DNA from: Haliscomenobacteraceae bacterium
GTDB taxonomy: Bacteria; Bacteroidota; Bacteroidia; Chitinophagales; Saprospiraceae
NCBI GenBank assembly: GCA_947501115.1
Contig: CANMVX010000015.1
Location: forward strand, 30,849 to 94,848
DNA: 64,000 bases
Direction: 5' to 3'
In this document: positions 10,101 through 18,715 of the stretch, one piece after another
Numbering within the stretch: position 1 is the first letter of the stretch
Layout of the letters: every line of letters starts with the position of its first letter
Notes under the pieces: generated by a model
What the model was told of the DNA's origin: nothing
The model's database searches: none
What the model saw: only the letters and a program-made list of their open reading frames with translations
Made by a program: the position numbers and the translations under genes

Positions 10101-11240
10101 GTCTGATTGTGCTATTTGCCTGTCCGTTCTTATTTCTCCCCATTGAGCCTGATTAATCATTCTTGCGGCAAGATTCACAAAATTTCCTACCACACTATAT
10201 TGCTGCATTTCTTTACCGCCAATAAATCCAGTATAGCCTGTACCGCTGGTCACGGCAGCTTTCATTTTTATTCCAAATGGCGCATACATTTCTCTTAAGT
10301 CACGAAAAAGACTGTGAATACAATTTAATGCCCGTTCCAGCTGGTTTTCAAAAGCGAGGGGAACACCGAAAAAGGTAATTAACCAGGGAATTTCCTCACT
10401 GAAATCAAATTCTTTGCAGTAGCCCCCATATTCATTGATATGTTTGACCATCTGACTAAGGAAATCTGAAAAAATTTGTTTGTCCCCAGAGGGAGTAAAG
10501 CCAATGAAAATGGCAATACAGGACCTAAACTCTCCTGAAGGAATGTGTCGGGAAAAAACAGGAGATAGAAAGGGAGAACTATCAGAAACAGGAAGCGATG
10601 TATTTTTTTTAGTCTTTATTAATCCCTCCTTTACTTTGATTTTTTTTATTTCCGACGACTTCCAGGTATAAAAATTTTCTTCAATGGACTCGGAATGAAG
10701 ATCAATGGTTTCAAAGTAATCTCTTATCGTGGAGGTAAAAACGATGCCCTCGTCCTGAAATCTTGCTTTTTGCTGACAAATAGCACTATTTCTAAGAACC
10801 TCCCCACTAAAGTAGTAAGAATAGGGTTCCTTTCCTACAATTCCCCAAGTGAGTATTCCCACGTCTAAACCAATCTTGACACTTACAGGAAGTGACCTGT
10901 TTTTTGCGTTTTTTGTCCTAAAATGAGCGTGAACTTTTTTAACAGCCACGGTGAAAACATATATATCAGTGGATGATTTTGGGAAAATGGCAAAAAATGC
11001 ATCTCCCGCGAAATGAGGAATAAAGCCTCCGTGCTGATAAACAATATCTACCAAAGGAGAGAAAACATCATTTAATAAATCGGAAACCTCCTCCGCCCCT
11101 GCACCCGCATCTTGTAAAAGGGAAGCCGTTAGAGGGGTAAATCCCGTGAGATCAATGTACATGATCCAGGAATCCAAATCTCCATGGAATCTTTCTTTTT
11201 TAAATACGTCAAGTATAAAGTCGGGTACAATAATGCTCAC
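7194..11240 (-). CDS. Tandem class III adenylate cyclase - AAA ATPase - TPR protein (soluble adenylyl cyclase-like)
   Basis: 1348 residues, no signal peptide or membrane segment. Cyclase domain C1 (about 20-180) keeps both metal-binding aspartates, Asp30 ('IDLTGFT') and Asp80 ('FAGDAFFAIF'), but its Asn/Arg motif is degenerate. C2 (about 235-405) lacks the first aspartate ('AIFIGFTP') but keeps Lys343, Asn356 and Arg360 ('GNFVNLAAR'). The two halves could therefore make one complete active site. An AAA_16 ATPase follows, with Walker A 'GDPGVGKS' at 449-456 and an 'LLLQIEDSHWLD' Walker B. From about 860 to the end there are at least eight TPRs, such as 'GNIYFRMGKYDEANYHFNESL'. This order matches mammalian ADCY10 and bacterial relatives. 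Predicted product is cAMP, but cGMP or a non-catalytic role is possible. The start is backed by a -7 element just upstream. Confidence 0.9.
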   Translation of the reverse strand: MSIIVPDFILDVFKKERFHGDLDSWIMYIDLTGFTPLTASLLQDAGAGAEEVSDLLNDVFSPLVDIVYQHGGFIPHFAGDAFFAIFPKSSTDIYVFTVAVKKVHAHFRTKNAKNRSLPVSVKIGLDVGILTWGIVGKEPYSYYFSGEVLRNSAICQQKARFQDEGIVFTSTIRDYFETIDLHSESIEENFYTWKSSEIKKIKVKEGLIKTKKNTSLPVSDSSPFLSPVFSRHIPSGEFRSCIAIFIGFTPSGDKQIFSDFLSQMVKHINEYGGYCKEFDFSEEIPWLITFFGVPLAFENQLERALNCIHSLFRDLREMYAPFGIKMKAAVTSGTGYTGFIGGKEMQQYSVVGNFVNLAARMINQAQWGEIRTDRQIAQSDFFLFEIAGEISYKGMLEPVETFLLKNQKPEGFQKFLYPLVGRDHEMQVLQTEFNKLLSTKTGQIIIISGDPGVGKSRLVGSLREETIRNGKANWFFCPCDAVIKKPFNPFIHLLRHYFSQNIRGLSNRHYQYQRQFKSLINKLQAISSVEGFSSMVAKDLIEKLNHSDNAFRFLLGLSLSTPDWDDLAPQSRYQMAKDGIISLILAESLLHPLLLQIEDSHWLDPSSKELLVSLCQQLPTFPIMLVVTSRTEASTEIKTFLPTNSSSQVGVFIHLENFTRKTCAQFTEIILGNEANEALLDYVEVTTNRNPFYLEQMVEFLKEKDWLTTYHGKWTLNTGEIVTPEKIGNLLTTRIDSLNPDLRELCKVAAVIGREFDLTILENVWKALHTDANILQTQIGFIENLIKAGTRENIWRPLTKRRFLFQHALLREAAYNIQLPATLQQIHLLVAEAIELHFKDHIELKLQELAYHYELANHIQKASEFLYLAAVQAKNNYLNEHALGFLEKLLKNIHLNQHHPFRFKALILQGSILEITGYWERAEKIYLQAYSSLNEDYSGELIPILFNNIGRTQLFKGDYSAAMASQKKALTYSEKNNLPTLIPSTLAYLGNIYFRMGKYDEANYHFNESLKLKSSTDKNYPTTQVYAKIALTQMNMGKNEQALDTLNEQLIHCIKEKDKLGLATIYIYKGLVHVDKDEIEAAKINFNEGIELANQTGNKHLQAIALGNIGLIYEKEGDFDRAMTHYEKDLDLCKELDDKQGTSIVLCLIGQLLNLKGEFMEAINHLQKALTISEMLGFQKGMAKALNTLGDVYYFKNEYERSIHFYERAITLTRRINNKLVLGYSLFELAIVLLVDGQYDKVKALLTEASDLANELSNDAFKFDVRLLEAKYTRANGEKIQAAEILVQMENMPCTQEQEAERFFEWVMLFPHEATLRENAKNKYHSLLDMTPKYIYKERLRILNTYIN

Positions 11241-11256
11241 AATACTATTATTGATG

Positions 11257-11264
11257 CAAAAGTA
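11257..11264 (-). promoter_or_regulatory. Bacteroidota -7 element for the cyclase gene
   Basis: On the minus strand this reads TACTTTTG, a match to TAnnTTTG, 16 bases before the ATG at 11240. That implies a very short leader, as at gatA. No TTG is seen at the -33 spacing. Confidence 0.45.
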
Positions 11265-11395
11265 ATGATTTTATTTACTTGTAACCTTTCTAAGGTCTTA
11301 TTACCTCTTATTTTAACCATTGGTCGATTAAGTGCATCTGAAAAATATTTTTTATAGTCTTTTGTGGCATTATTTAAAAATGCTAAAAACGGCTT

Positions 11396-13840
11396 ATGCT
11401 TCGACTTCATTGTTATTTACTTTTATTTATTTCCACTTTTTTAATAGCTCAAAACAACGACCCAATTGCCAAAAAAATAATGGAAGCTAAGCGGGTTGAA
11501 GGAAAAATGGTAATGGATGGAAAACTAGATGAAAACGACTGGCAATCGGCTGTCGCTGCCGATAGTTTCGTTACTTTTCAGCCCGTTCCTGGTTTGAAAG
11601 CGTCAGAAGATGGACAAATACGAGTTTTATACGATAATGAAGGATTTTATATAGGCGCATTTCTCGCAGACAATGATCCTGAAACTATTCCAAAACAGTT
11701 ATCGCAGCGAGATGAAATTCAAAATACAGATTGGTTTGCAGTCATTTTAGATACTTATAAGGATGGAAACAATGGTCTTGGTTTTATCGTATCAGCAAGT
11801 GGTGTTCAGCTTGATGTAAAATATTCCGTTTACGGCGAAGATAGCGGTTGGGATGCTGTTTGGGAAAGTGCAGTATCTTTCACTGACAAAGGTTGGATTG
11901 TTGAAATGAAAATTCCCTATTCGGCCATCAGGTTTCCCAAACAGGAAAATCAGGAATGGCATATTAACTTCCTAAGACTTTATCAAAGGAAACAGGAAAA
12001 ATCATCCTGGAGTACAATTAATCCGTTAATTTCCGGTTTCCTCAATCAGTCAGGTATTTTAACTGGTATAAAAAATATTTCTTCGCCAATACGTTTGCAG
12101 GCTACGCCATTTTTTGCGGTTTACGGACAACAATTTACAGACAAGGCGGCAGCTCAAAAAAATGTCTATGGTTCTTCATTTAATGGGGGTATGGACATTA
12201 AATACGGTATTAATGATGCTTTTACCTTAGATATGACGTTGATTCCTGATTTTGGGGAGGCTCAATCAGATAATCAAGTGCTCAATCTGACCCCTTTTGA
12301 AGTTAGATTTGATGAAAATAGACAGTTTTTTACAGAAGGAACAGAGTTATTCAACAAAGGGAATATTTTTTACTCCCGTCGAATTGGGGGTACTCCTTTA
12401 AATTACGGCAAAGCTTATCAGGGTTTGTTGCCAGGTGAGAAAGTGATTAATAATCCTCAAAGAGGGAAAATCGTGAATGCAACAAAAATTTCAGGCCGAA
12501 CCCCTTCTGGCTTGGGACTGGGATTGTTTAATGCTACGTCCTTGAAATCTTATGCAACTATTCAAAGGGAAAATGGGGAGGAAAGGAATGTCGAAACGGA
12601 TCCATTGACAAATTATAATATTTTTGTGTTAGACCAGAATTTAAAAAATAATTCATACATAAGTTTTATTAATACCACCGTTTATCGGTTTGGTGAAGAC
12701 TATGATGCGAATGTCTCTGCCATGGAATTTGACCTGAGGACAAAAGATAATGCCTATTCATTTAGTGGAAATGGCGCGCTTTCTCAAAAGTATTTCATAG
12801 GAAAAGCGGATTTTGGGCATACCTACGCTTTTAAATTAGCAAAAAATGGAGGAGCATTTACCTTTGATATTGCTTATAACGAAGAGAGCAATACTTACGA
12901 CCCGAAAGACCTTGGATTTTTGTTTAATAATAATGAGAGAAGCCTTCAAGGGGAGTTGAACTATAAAGTATTGAAGCCCTGGAGTATATTTAACAGGTAT
13001 GGCGCTGGCGCTGAATGGCGATATATGAGATTATATAAACCTTTTGTTTTCAATGATGCAGGTGGCGATGTATATGTTTGGGGACAAACGAAGAAATTCT
13101 GGGAAATGAATGCTTGGGTTTCTATGGAACCTTGGGCAACCTTTGATTATTTTGAGCCTAGAACCGCGGGCCGTTTCTATCGTTATCCAACCAATCGGGG
13201 GGTGGGTATGTTTCTTTCCACGGATAGTCGTAAGGAGGTTTTATTGACAACTAATTTAAGGTTTAGGTATTTTGATGAAGAAGATAGAAACACTCTTAGA
13301 TTTTCTATTGGACCTCGCTGGAGAGTGAGTGACCAACTCAATTTTTCATTTAACACTGCGGTTAATTTCTTTTCAAATGATGTGGGATTCGTAAATAAGG
13401 TATCGAAAAATGCGGGTGAGAAGGATATCATTTTTGGGGTAAGAGACATTTCCACGGTGGAAAACTCTTTGTTTGCAGCTTATAATTTTACACCAACCAT
13501 GTCTCTGACTTTCCGAATGAGGCATTATTGGTCCAAAGTAGCTTATGATAAGTTTGCCATGCTAAATCTAAATGGAACCTTAGCTCCAACAGATTATAAA
13601 GGTAATCATAATGCCAATTTCAATGCCTTTAATATTGATATGATTTACAGATGGCGGTTTGCACCTGGTAGCGATCTTTATGTTGTTTGGAAAAATAGCA
13701 TTTTGGAAAATCAACAAAGGACGGATCTTGATTATTGGTCAAATCTCGATGGATTATTTGAAAACCCACAAAGAAATATTATTTCACTGAAAATGATTTA
13801 TTTCTTAGATTATAATAGTATTTTCAGCAATAATTCATAA
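11396..13840 (+). CDS. DUF5916 outer-membrane protein with CBM9-like N-terminal domain
   Basis: 814 residues with an N-terminal signal peptide ('LLLFISTFLIAQ'). Residues ~30-225 form a carbohydrate-binding family 9-like domain: 'VMDGKLDENDWQSA', 'GFYIGAFLADN' and 'WIVEMKIPYSAIRFPK'. The rest is DUF5916, rich in alternating aromatic strands and typical of an outer-membrane beta-barrel: 'FDENRQFFTEGTELF', 'FYSRRIGG' and a strand-like C-terminus. The family is common in Bacteroidota and uncharacterised; ligand binding or uptake at the outer membrane is inferred. A second family member lies at 47399. The Rieske oxygenase gene begins five bases after the stop, so the two are likely co-transcribed. 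Confidence 0.87.
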   Translation: MLRLHCYLLLFISTFLIAQNNDPIAKKIMEAKRVEGKMVMDGKLDENDWQSAVAADSFVTFQPVPGLKASEDGQIRVLYDNEGFYIGAFLADNDPETIPKQLSQRDEIQNTDWFAVILDTYKDGNNGLGFIVSASGVQLDVKYSVYGEDSGWDAVWESAVSFTDKGWIVEMKIPYSAIRFPKQENQEWHINFLRLYQRKQEKSSWSTINPLISGFLNQSGILTGIKNISSPIRLQATPFFAVYGQQFTDKAAAQKNVYGSSFNGGMDIKYGINDAFTLDMTLIPDFGEAQSDNQVLNLTPFEVRFDENRQFFTEGTELFNKGNIFYSRRIGGTPLNYGKAYQGLLPGEKVINNPQRGKIVNATKISGRTPSGLGLGLFNATSLKSYATIQRENGEERNVETDPLTNYNIFVLDQNLKNNSYISFINTTVYRFGEDYDANVSAMEFDLRTKDNAYSFSGNGALSQKYFIGKADFGHTYAFKLAKNGGAFTFDIAYNEESNTYDPKDLGFLFNNNERSLQGELNYKVLKPWSIFNRYGAGAEWRYMRLYKPFVFNDAGGDVYVWGQTKKFWEMNAWVSMEPWATFDYFEPRTAGRFYRYPTNRGVGMFLSTDSRKEVLLTTNLRFRYFDEEDRNTLRFSIGPRWRVSDQLNFSFNTAVNFFSNDVGFVNKVSKNAGEKDIIFGVRDISTVENSLFAAYNFTPTMSLTFRMRHYWSKVAYDKFAMLNLNGTLAPTDYKGNHNANFNAFNIDMIYRWRFAPGSDLYVVWKNSILENQQRTDLDYWSNLDGLFENPQRNIISLKMIYFLDYNSIFSNNS

Positions 13841-13845
13841 GTGGC

Positions 13846-14940
13846 ATGGAGATTTTTCATATTGATGAGGATATTAGAAAGTCAGATACACTGCCTTCAT
13901 CTTTTTATAGAGAAAGGGAGTGGTTTGAACGCTCTATTTCTGAAATTTGGGAAAAATGTTGGATTTTTATAGGTAATAATACCGATCAGGCTCCGGTTGG
14001 CACTTTAACGCCTATGGTCTTATTACCGGATGTTTTAAATGAACCTGTTGTCCTTTCCACAGATTCAGATGGGGAGGTATATTGTTTATCGAACGTTTGT
14101 ACGCATAGGGGTAAATTGGTAGTTTCTTCCTCCTGTTCCGGACAGCGGATACTTCGTTGTGGTTATCATGGACGGTGTTTCAGACTAAATGGGACATTTA
14201 AAAGTATGCCTGAATTTGACCAGACAGAAAATTTCCCAACGGAAAGGGATCATTTGAAACAATTGCCGCTGGCTACTTTTTTTCCTTTGTACTTCACCTC
14301 CATTAATCCCCTTGCTTCATTTGCCACTTTCATTCAACCCATGTTGGATAGAGTTTCATTTTTACCTTTACATACCCTCACCTTTAATCCTGATGCTTCC
14401 AAAGATTTCGATGTAAGGGCGCATTGGGCGTTATATGTTGACAATTATCTGGAAGGTTTTCATATTCCGTTTGTACATCCGGCGTTGAATCAAGCTATAG
14501 AATTTGAAAAATATGAATATCACTTATTTGAATGGGGTAATCTACAAATAGGTGTTGCGGCTGACGATGAACCATATTTTAATACGCCAAAAGGTCATGT
14601 GGACGAGGGCAAGAAAATATATGCCTATTATTTTTGGATTTTCCCCAATTTGATGTTCAATTTTTATCCCTGGGGTTTATCCTTAAATGTTGTAGAACCC
14701 AAAGGACATAAAATGACGGTGGTGAAATTCCGCTCATATTATTTTGAGGGAACCTCATTCGATCGAGAAAAGAACCAATTAGATGTCACCGAATTAGAAG
14801 ACGAAGAGGTGGTCGAATCTGTTCAAATGGGAATGCAAGGCCGATATTATAATAGGGGAAGGTATTCTGTTAACATGGAAATTAATGTCCATCACTTCCA
14901 TCGTATCATTTCAAACCTATTGAATAAGCAAAAAGACTAA
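13846..14940 (+). CDS. Rieske non-heme iron oxygenase, alpha subunit
   Basis: 364 residues. The Rieske [2Fe-2S] cluster ligands are Cys85/His87 ('CTHRG') and Cys105/His108 ('CGYHGRCF'). The catalytic domain carries the mononuclear iron site 'DNYLEGFHIPFVHP', with His206 and His211 and a bridging Asp200 near. Enzymes of this family oxygenate aromatic rings or quaternary amines such as choline or carnitine, using electrons from a separate reductase. The sequence does not settle the substrate, and no reductase or ferredoxin gene is adjacent. Coupling to the preceding DUF5916 gene could link uptake with oxidation, which is speculative. Confidence 0.9.
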   Translation: MEIFHIDEDIRKSDTLPSSFYREREWFERSISEIWEKCWIFIGNNTDQAPVGTLTPMVLLPDVLNEPVVLSTDSDGEVYCLSNVCTHRGKLVVSSSCSGQRILRCGYHGRCFRLNGTFKSMPEFDQTENFPTERDHLKQLPLATFFPLYFTSINPLASFATFIQPMLDRVSFLPLHTLTFNPDASKDFDVRAHWALYVDNYLEGFHIPFVHPALNQAIEFEKYEYHLFEWGNLQIGVAADDEPYFNTPKGHVDEGKKIYAYYFWIFPNLMFNFYPWGLSLNVVEPKGHKMTVVKFRSYYFEGTSFDREKNQLDVTELEDEEVVESVQMGMQGRYYNRGRYSVNMEINVHHFHRIISNLLNKQKD

Positions 14941-15046
14941 AAATATAGTATTTTGTCTATAAGTTTCATTAATCTGCTGTTAATTAAAGTACATTTTAAT
15001 TAACTTGCACTTTTATTTTTAGCTATTGAAAAAATATAAGGCTCAG

Positions 15047-18000
15047 ATGCAAAGAATTCTATTTATCTCTTTTATTCTACTTTGTTTATCGGTTGTTTTT
15101 CTTCAGGCTCAAACCTCATTAGGGGGGAAAGTAATCGATGAAGAGTCAAAAGAGCCCATCTCTTTCGGCACTATTGCCTTATTTAAAAATGGGGTTTTAG
15201 TTACTGGAACGGAGACAGATGTAGAGGGATATTTTAATTTCCCCGACATGGATCCAGGTCTTTATGACGTTGAAGCCAGTTACTTGGGCTATACCTCCAG
15301 AAGGATTACGGGAGTAAAAGTTTTGGCTGGAAAGTCAACTAAGTTAGATATTCAACTTGGTTCTGATGGAGGCGTTGTGTTACAGGAAATTACCATAGTT
15401 GAATATAAGGTGCCATTGATTGAGCAAGATAATACTACGTCTGGTTCGGTTATTACGAGCGATCAAATACGGTCATTACCTACGAGAAATATTAATGCTT
15501 TAGCTGCTACTACAGCAGGTTTAGCCGCTGCCGATGAGGGGAAAGCGATAACTATCAGGGGTTCTCGTTCCGATGCTACAAACTACTATATCGACGGTAT
15601 CAGAATTCAGGGTAACCTCATTCCAGAATCAGAAATAGATCAGCTTCAAGTAATTACGGGGGGGATTGAAGCGCAATATGGTGATGTGACCGGAGGTATT
15701 ATCTCCATCACAACAAAGGGTCCGTCAAATAAATTTAGTGGGGGAGTAGAAGTTGAATCATCTAAATATCTTGATCCATACAGCAACAGTTTAATAGGTG
15801 TAAACCTGAGTGGACCCATTTTAAAAAATAAGAAGGGTCAATCTATTTTGGGTTACCGTTTCTCGGGAAGATATACCCATCAGTACGAGGATAATCCACC
15901 AGCTACCTCAATTTATAGGGTTAAAGAGGACAAATTAGCAGAGTTAGAGGCTAATCCAGTAACCGCCCTTGGGTCAAGTTTCATCATAAGCGCTGATAAC
16001 CTGCTTGCCGATGATGTTGATATTTTAAAAGCCAGAAATAACGAAACGAATGAGAGGCTTGATCTAACTGGTAAAATTGATGCGCGATTAGGTGAATCTA
16101 TTGATATGACGCTTACCGGAGCACTTACCGATGCTAAAAATCAATTTACGCCAGGTGGTTGGGGCGTTCTGAACAGTAAAAATAATCCGTTCAGTTTAGG
16201 AAGAACGTATAGAGCAAATTTTAGATTAAGACAAAGATTTGGTGCAAATGGAGGTGCCGGTAATGAAAAAGGGGCTATTCAAAATGCTTCATATACCTTG
16301 CAGGGAGGTTATGAAAAATCGACAGGGGAACAAGCTGACCAACGACATGGGTTTAATTATTTTGATTATGGGTATGTGGGAAAATTTGATTTGGAATGGG
16401 TACCTACCTTTGCGCTGGCCTTTGATCCTGCTTCTCAAGGTGTAGCCATGCAACATACAGATTACAGACAGGTACTTAGAAAATATACCCCGGGAGAGCA
16501 AAATCCTGTTCTTTCAAATTATAATAATGCGCTCGACCTTAAACAGGGTGAGGGAATTAATCCACAAGTTGGAAAATATATATTATCTAATTTTTTCAAT
16601 AGTCAAAATTTACTTTCCTTGGGCAACTTTATAGCACCCAACGGATTTATATCCCCTGTTTATAACAACTCATGGGGTTTTCATACCAATGTTGGCTGGG
16701 TATATAATACGGCGGGAAGGTCCACAAATGATGTATATTCATTTAATGCCAGAACTAATTTTGACTGGATTCCAGGTAGTTCGAAAAATGGCAGACACAA
16801 TATACAAATAGGGTTTATTTATGAGGAGCGTTTAAATAGAAGTTATACTGTTATTCCGAGAGGACTTTGGGATATCGCCAGACAGCAGGCAAATAATCAT
16901 ATTCAAGGTATTGCCCCCAATGCAGATACCATAGGTTATATTGATTTACCCAATTTCCCGAAAACACCTCTTCGCGCTTTATCTATTGTAAATAGTGAGG
17001 ACAACAAATTTTATAAATCTATCAGAGAAGAATTAGGTTTACCTCTTACTACTTTTGTAAATGTAGATGGGTTGGATCCCGATCAATTGAGGTTAGATAT
17101 GTTTTCGGCAAAGGAATTAAATGATCAAAACGCAATAAGTTATTTTGGCCACGACTATTTAGGTCGCCCTTTCGATGGTACGTTTGAAGATTTTTTTTCT
17201 ACGGTTGACGAAAATGGAGTAAGAACTTTTCCCGTAGCTCCGAACAGACCTATTTATTCTGCAGCCTATATCCAGGATAAATTTACATTCAGAGATATTA
17301 TCTTCAGGTTAGGCGTACGTATGGACAGATATGACGCTAATACCAGGGTATTAAAAGACCCATATTCGTTGTATGACATTATGGAGGCCTCAGAATTTCA
17401 TAACCTTCCGGAAACAAAATCTGAAAAACCAGGTAGCATTGGCGATGATTACAAAGTTTATCTAAATGACAGTGGAACGGACGTGTTGGCTTATCGCGAT
17501 GGTGACTTATGGTATAGGTCAAATGGTAATCCTGTTAATAGTCCGATAGATATCTTTTCCGGAGGATTAGTATTTCCAAAATACAAGGATCCCCGGGCAC
17601 AAAATATAAATAACTACATCAAAGATAAGGCATTTGACCCATCAGTTTCTTTCAAGGATTATGAAGTTCAGGTAAATTTTATGCCTCGACTAGCCTTTTC
17701 TTTTCCTATTTCTGATGACGCTAACTTCTTTGCACACTACGATGTACTTATTCAGCGACCGCCTTCAAATACTTTGGCCACAGCGTTAGATTATTTTTAC
17801 TTCACTGATTTCCCATCGGTTATTCGAAATAACCCAGATCTAAGGCCGGAGAGAACAATAGATTATGAAGTAGGATTTCAACAAAAGTTATCAGCAACTT
17901 CAAAGTTAAAAATCGCGGCATATTATAAGGAATTGAGAGATATGATTCAGCAAAGAACCTATTTCCCTGTGCCCATAGTTAACCAATATACGACTTACGG

Positions 18001-18706
18001 AAATTTGGATTTTGGCACAGTTAAAGGATTTTCTTTTGAATATGAAATGCGCAGAACAGGGAATCTTTCTTTAGTGACCAATTATACCCTTCAGTTTGCT
18101 GATGGTACAGGTTCTGATGCTAATTCACAGAGAGGTTTAACGAGCAGAGGCAATCTCCGGACCCTGTTTCCTTTGAATTTTGATGAAAGACATCGCGTAA
18201 ATATGAATTTAGATTACCGGTTCGGGGCAGGAAAATTTTATAATGGACCTAATCTTTTTGGTTCTGATATCCTTGCCAATGCAGGTCTGAGTTTGCAGGC
18301 CATTGCTGTTTCTGGTCGTCCTTATACGGCAACAATCACTCCTCTTGAATTAGGAGGGGCTCAAACAGCTGGTTCAATTAATGGATCTCGCAAACCATGG
18401 AACTATACCATTAATTTACGAGTGGATAAAGTGGTTCAAGTAAGTAAAGGTTTAAGCATGAATATTTATTGTAGGGTGTCAAATCTGCTCAATCAACAAA
18501 ATATTTTAAATGTTTATTCTTCCACAGGATCACCAAAGGATGACGGATTTCTTGCTTCCTCGAATGGTCAGGACAAGCTACTAAACATAGTAAATTCAAA
18601 TAGGGTGGTTGATGCTTATTTGGCGTCTTACCAGTGGGCATTGTTAAATCCTGGGTTATTTAGCTTACCGAGAAGGATTTTTGCCGGTGTGATTATGGAT
18701 TTTTAA
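15047..18706 (+). CDS. TonB-dependent receptor with carboxypeptidase-regulatory-like domain
   Basis: The ATG at 15047 gives a clean signal peptide ('MQRILFISFILL...FLQAQ'); the TTG at 15026 would add seven residues. After the signal comes a carboxypeptidase-regulatory-like beta-sandwich ('GGKVIDEESKEPISFGTIAL'), then a plug domain with 'ITIRGSRSDATNYYIDGIR' and 'GGIEAQYGDVTGGIISI', then a large 22-strand-type barrel to the end ('RRIFAGVIMDF'). Such receptors import large ligands with TonB/ExbBD energy, and none of those energy genes is here. No SusD partner follows. Instead a 1324-residue secreted protein and a PorV-like protein come next with 9-20 base gaps, so the usual SusCD glycan-uptake reading does not apply directly. 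Confidence 0.93.
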   Translation: MQRILFISFILLCLSVVFLQAQTSLGGKVIDEESKEPISFGTIALFKNGVLVTGTETDVEGYFNFPDMDPGLYDVEASYLGYTSRRITGVKVLAGKSTKLDIQLGSDGGVVLQEITIVEYKVPLIEQDNTTSGSVITSDQIRSLPTRNINALAATTAGLAAADEGKAITIRGSRSDATNYYIDGIRIQGNLIPESEIDQLQVITGGIEAQYGDVTGGIISITTKGPSNKFSGGVEVESSKYLDPYSNSLIGVNLSGPILKNKKGQSILGYRFSGRYTHQYEDNPPATSIYRVKEDKLAELEANPVTALGSSFIISADNLLADDVDILKARNNETNERLDLTGKIDARLGESIDMTLTGALTDAKNQFTPGGWGVLNSKNNPFSLGRTYRANFRLRQRFGANGGAGNEKGAIQNASYTLQGGYEKSTGEQADQRHGFNYFDYGYVGKFDLEWVPTFALAFDPASQGVAMQHTDYRQVLRKYTPGEQNPVLSNYNNALDLKQGEGINPQVGKYILSNFFNSQNLLSLGNFIAPNGFISPVYNNSWGFHTNVGWVYNTAGRSTNDVYSFNARTNFDWIPGSSKNGRHNIQIGFIYEERLNRSYTVIPRGLWDIARQQANNHIQGIAPNADTIGYIDLPNFPKTPLRALSIVNSEDNKFYKSIREELGLPLTTFVNVDGLDPDQLRLDMFSAKELNDQNAISYFGHDYLGRPFDGTFEDFFSTVDENGVRTFPVAPNRPIYSAAYIQDKFTFRDIIFRLGVRMDRYDANTRVLKDPYSLYDIMEASEFHNLPETKSEKPGSIGDDYKVYLNDSGTDVLAYRDGDLWYRSNGNPVNSPIDIFSGGLVFPKYKDPRAQNINNYIKDKAFDPSVSFKDYEVQVNFMPRLAFSFPISDDANFFAHYDVLIQRPPSNTLATALDYFYFTDFPSVIRNNPDLRPERTIDYEVGFQQKLSATSKLKIAAYYKELRDMIQQRTYFPVPIVNQYTTYGNLDFGTVKGFSFEYEMRRTGNLSLVTNYTLQFADGTGSDANSQRGLTSRGNLRTLFPLNFDERHRVNMNLDYRFGAGKFYNGPNLFGSDILANAGLSLQAIAVSGRPYTATITPLELGGAQTAGSINGSRKPWNYTINLRVDKVVQVSKGLSMNIYCRVSNLLNQQNILNVYSSTGSPKDDGFLASSNGQDKLLNIVNSNRVVDAYLASYQWALLNPGLFSLPRRIFAGVIMDF

Positions 18707-18715
18707 ATTGAAATT

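Noticed and set aside
14934-14958. Possible hairpin AGAC-(TA)-AAAATA / TATTTT-GTCT at the end of the Rieske gene
   Set aside because: The stem is AT-rich, bulged, has a three-base loop and lacks a following T-run; termination here cannot be supported.
15047-18706. SusC/SusD polysaccharide utilisation locus
   Set aside because: No SusD-type lipoprotein follows the TonB receptor; the downstream gene is a long non-lipoprotein secreted protein and then a PorV-like barrel.
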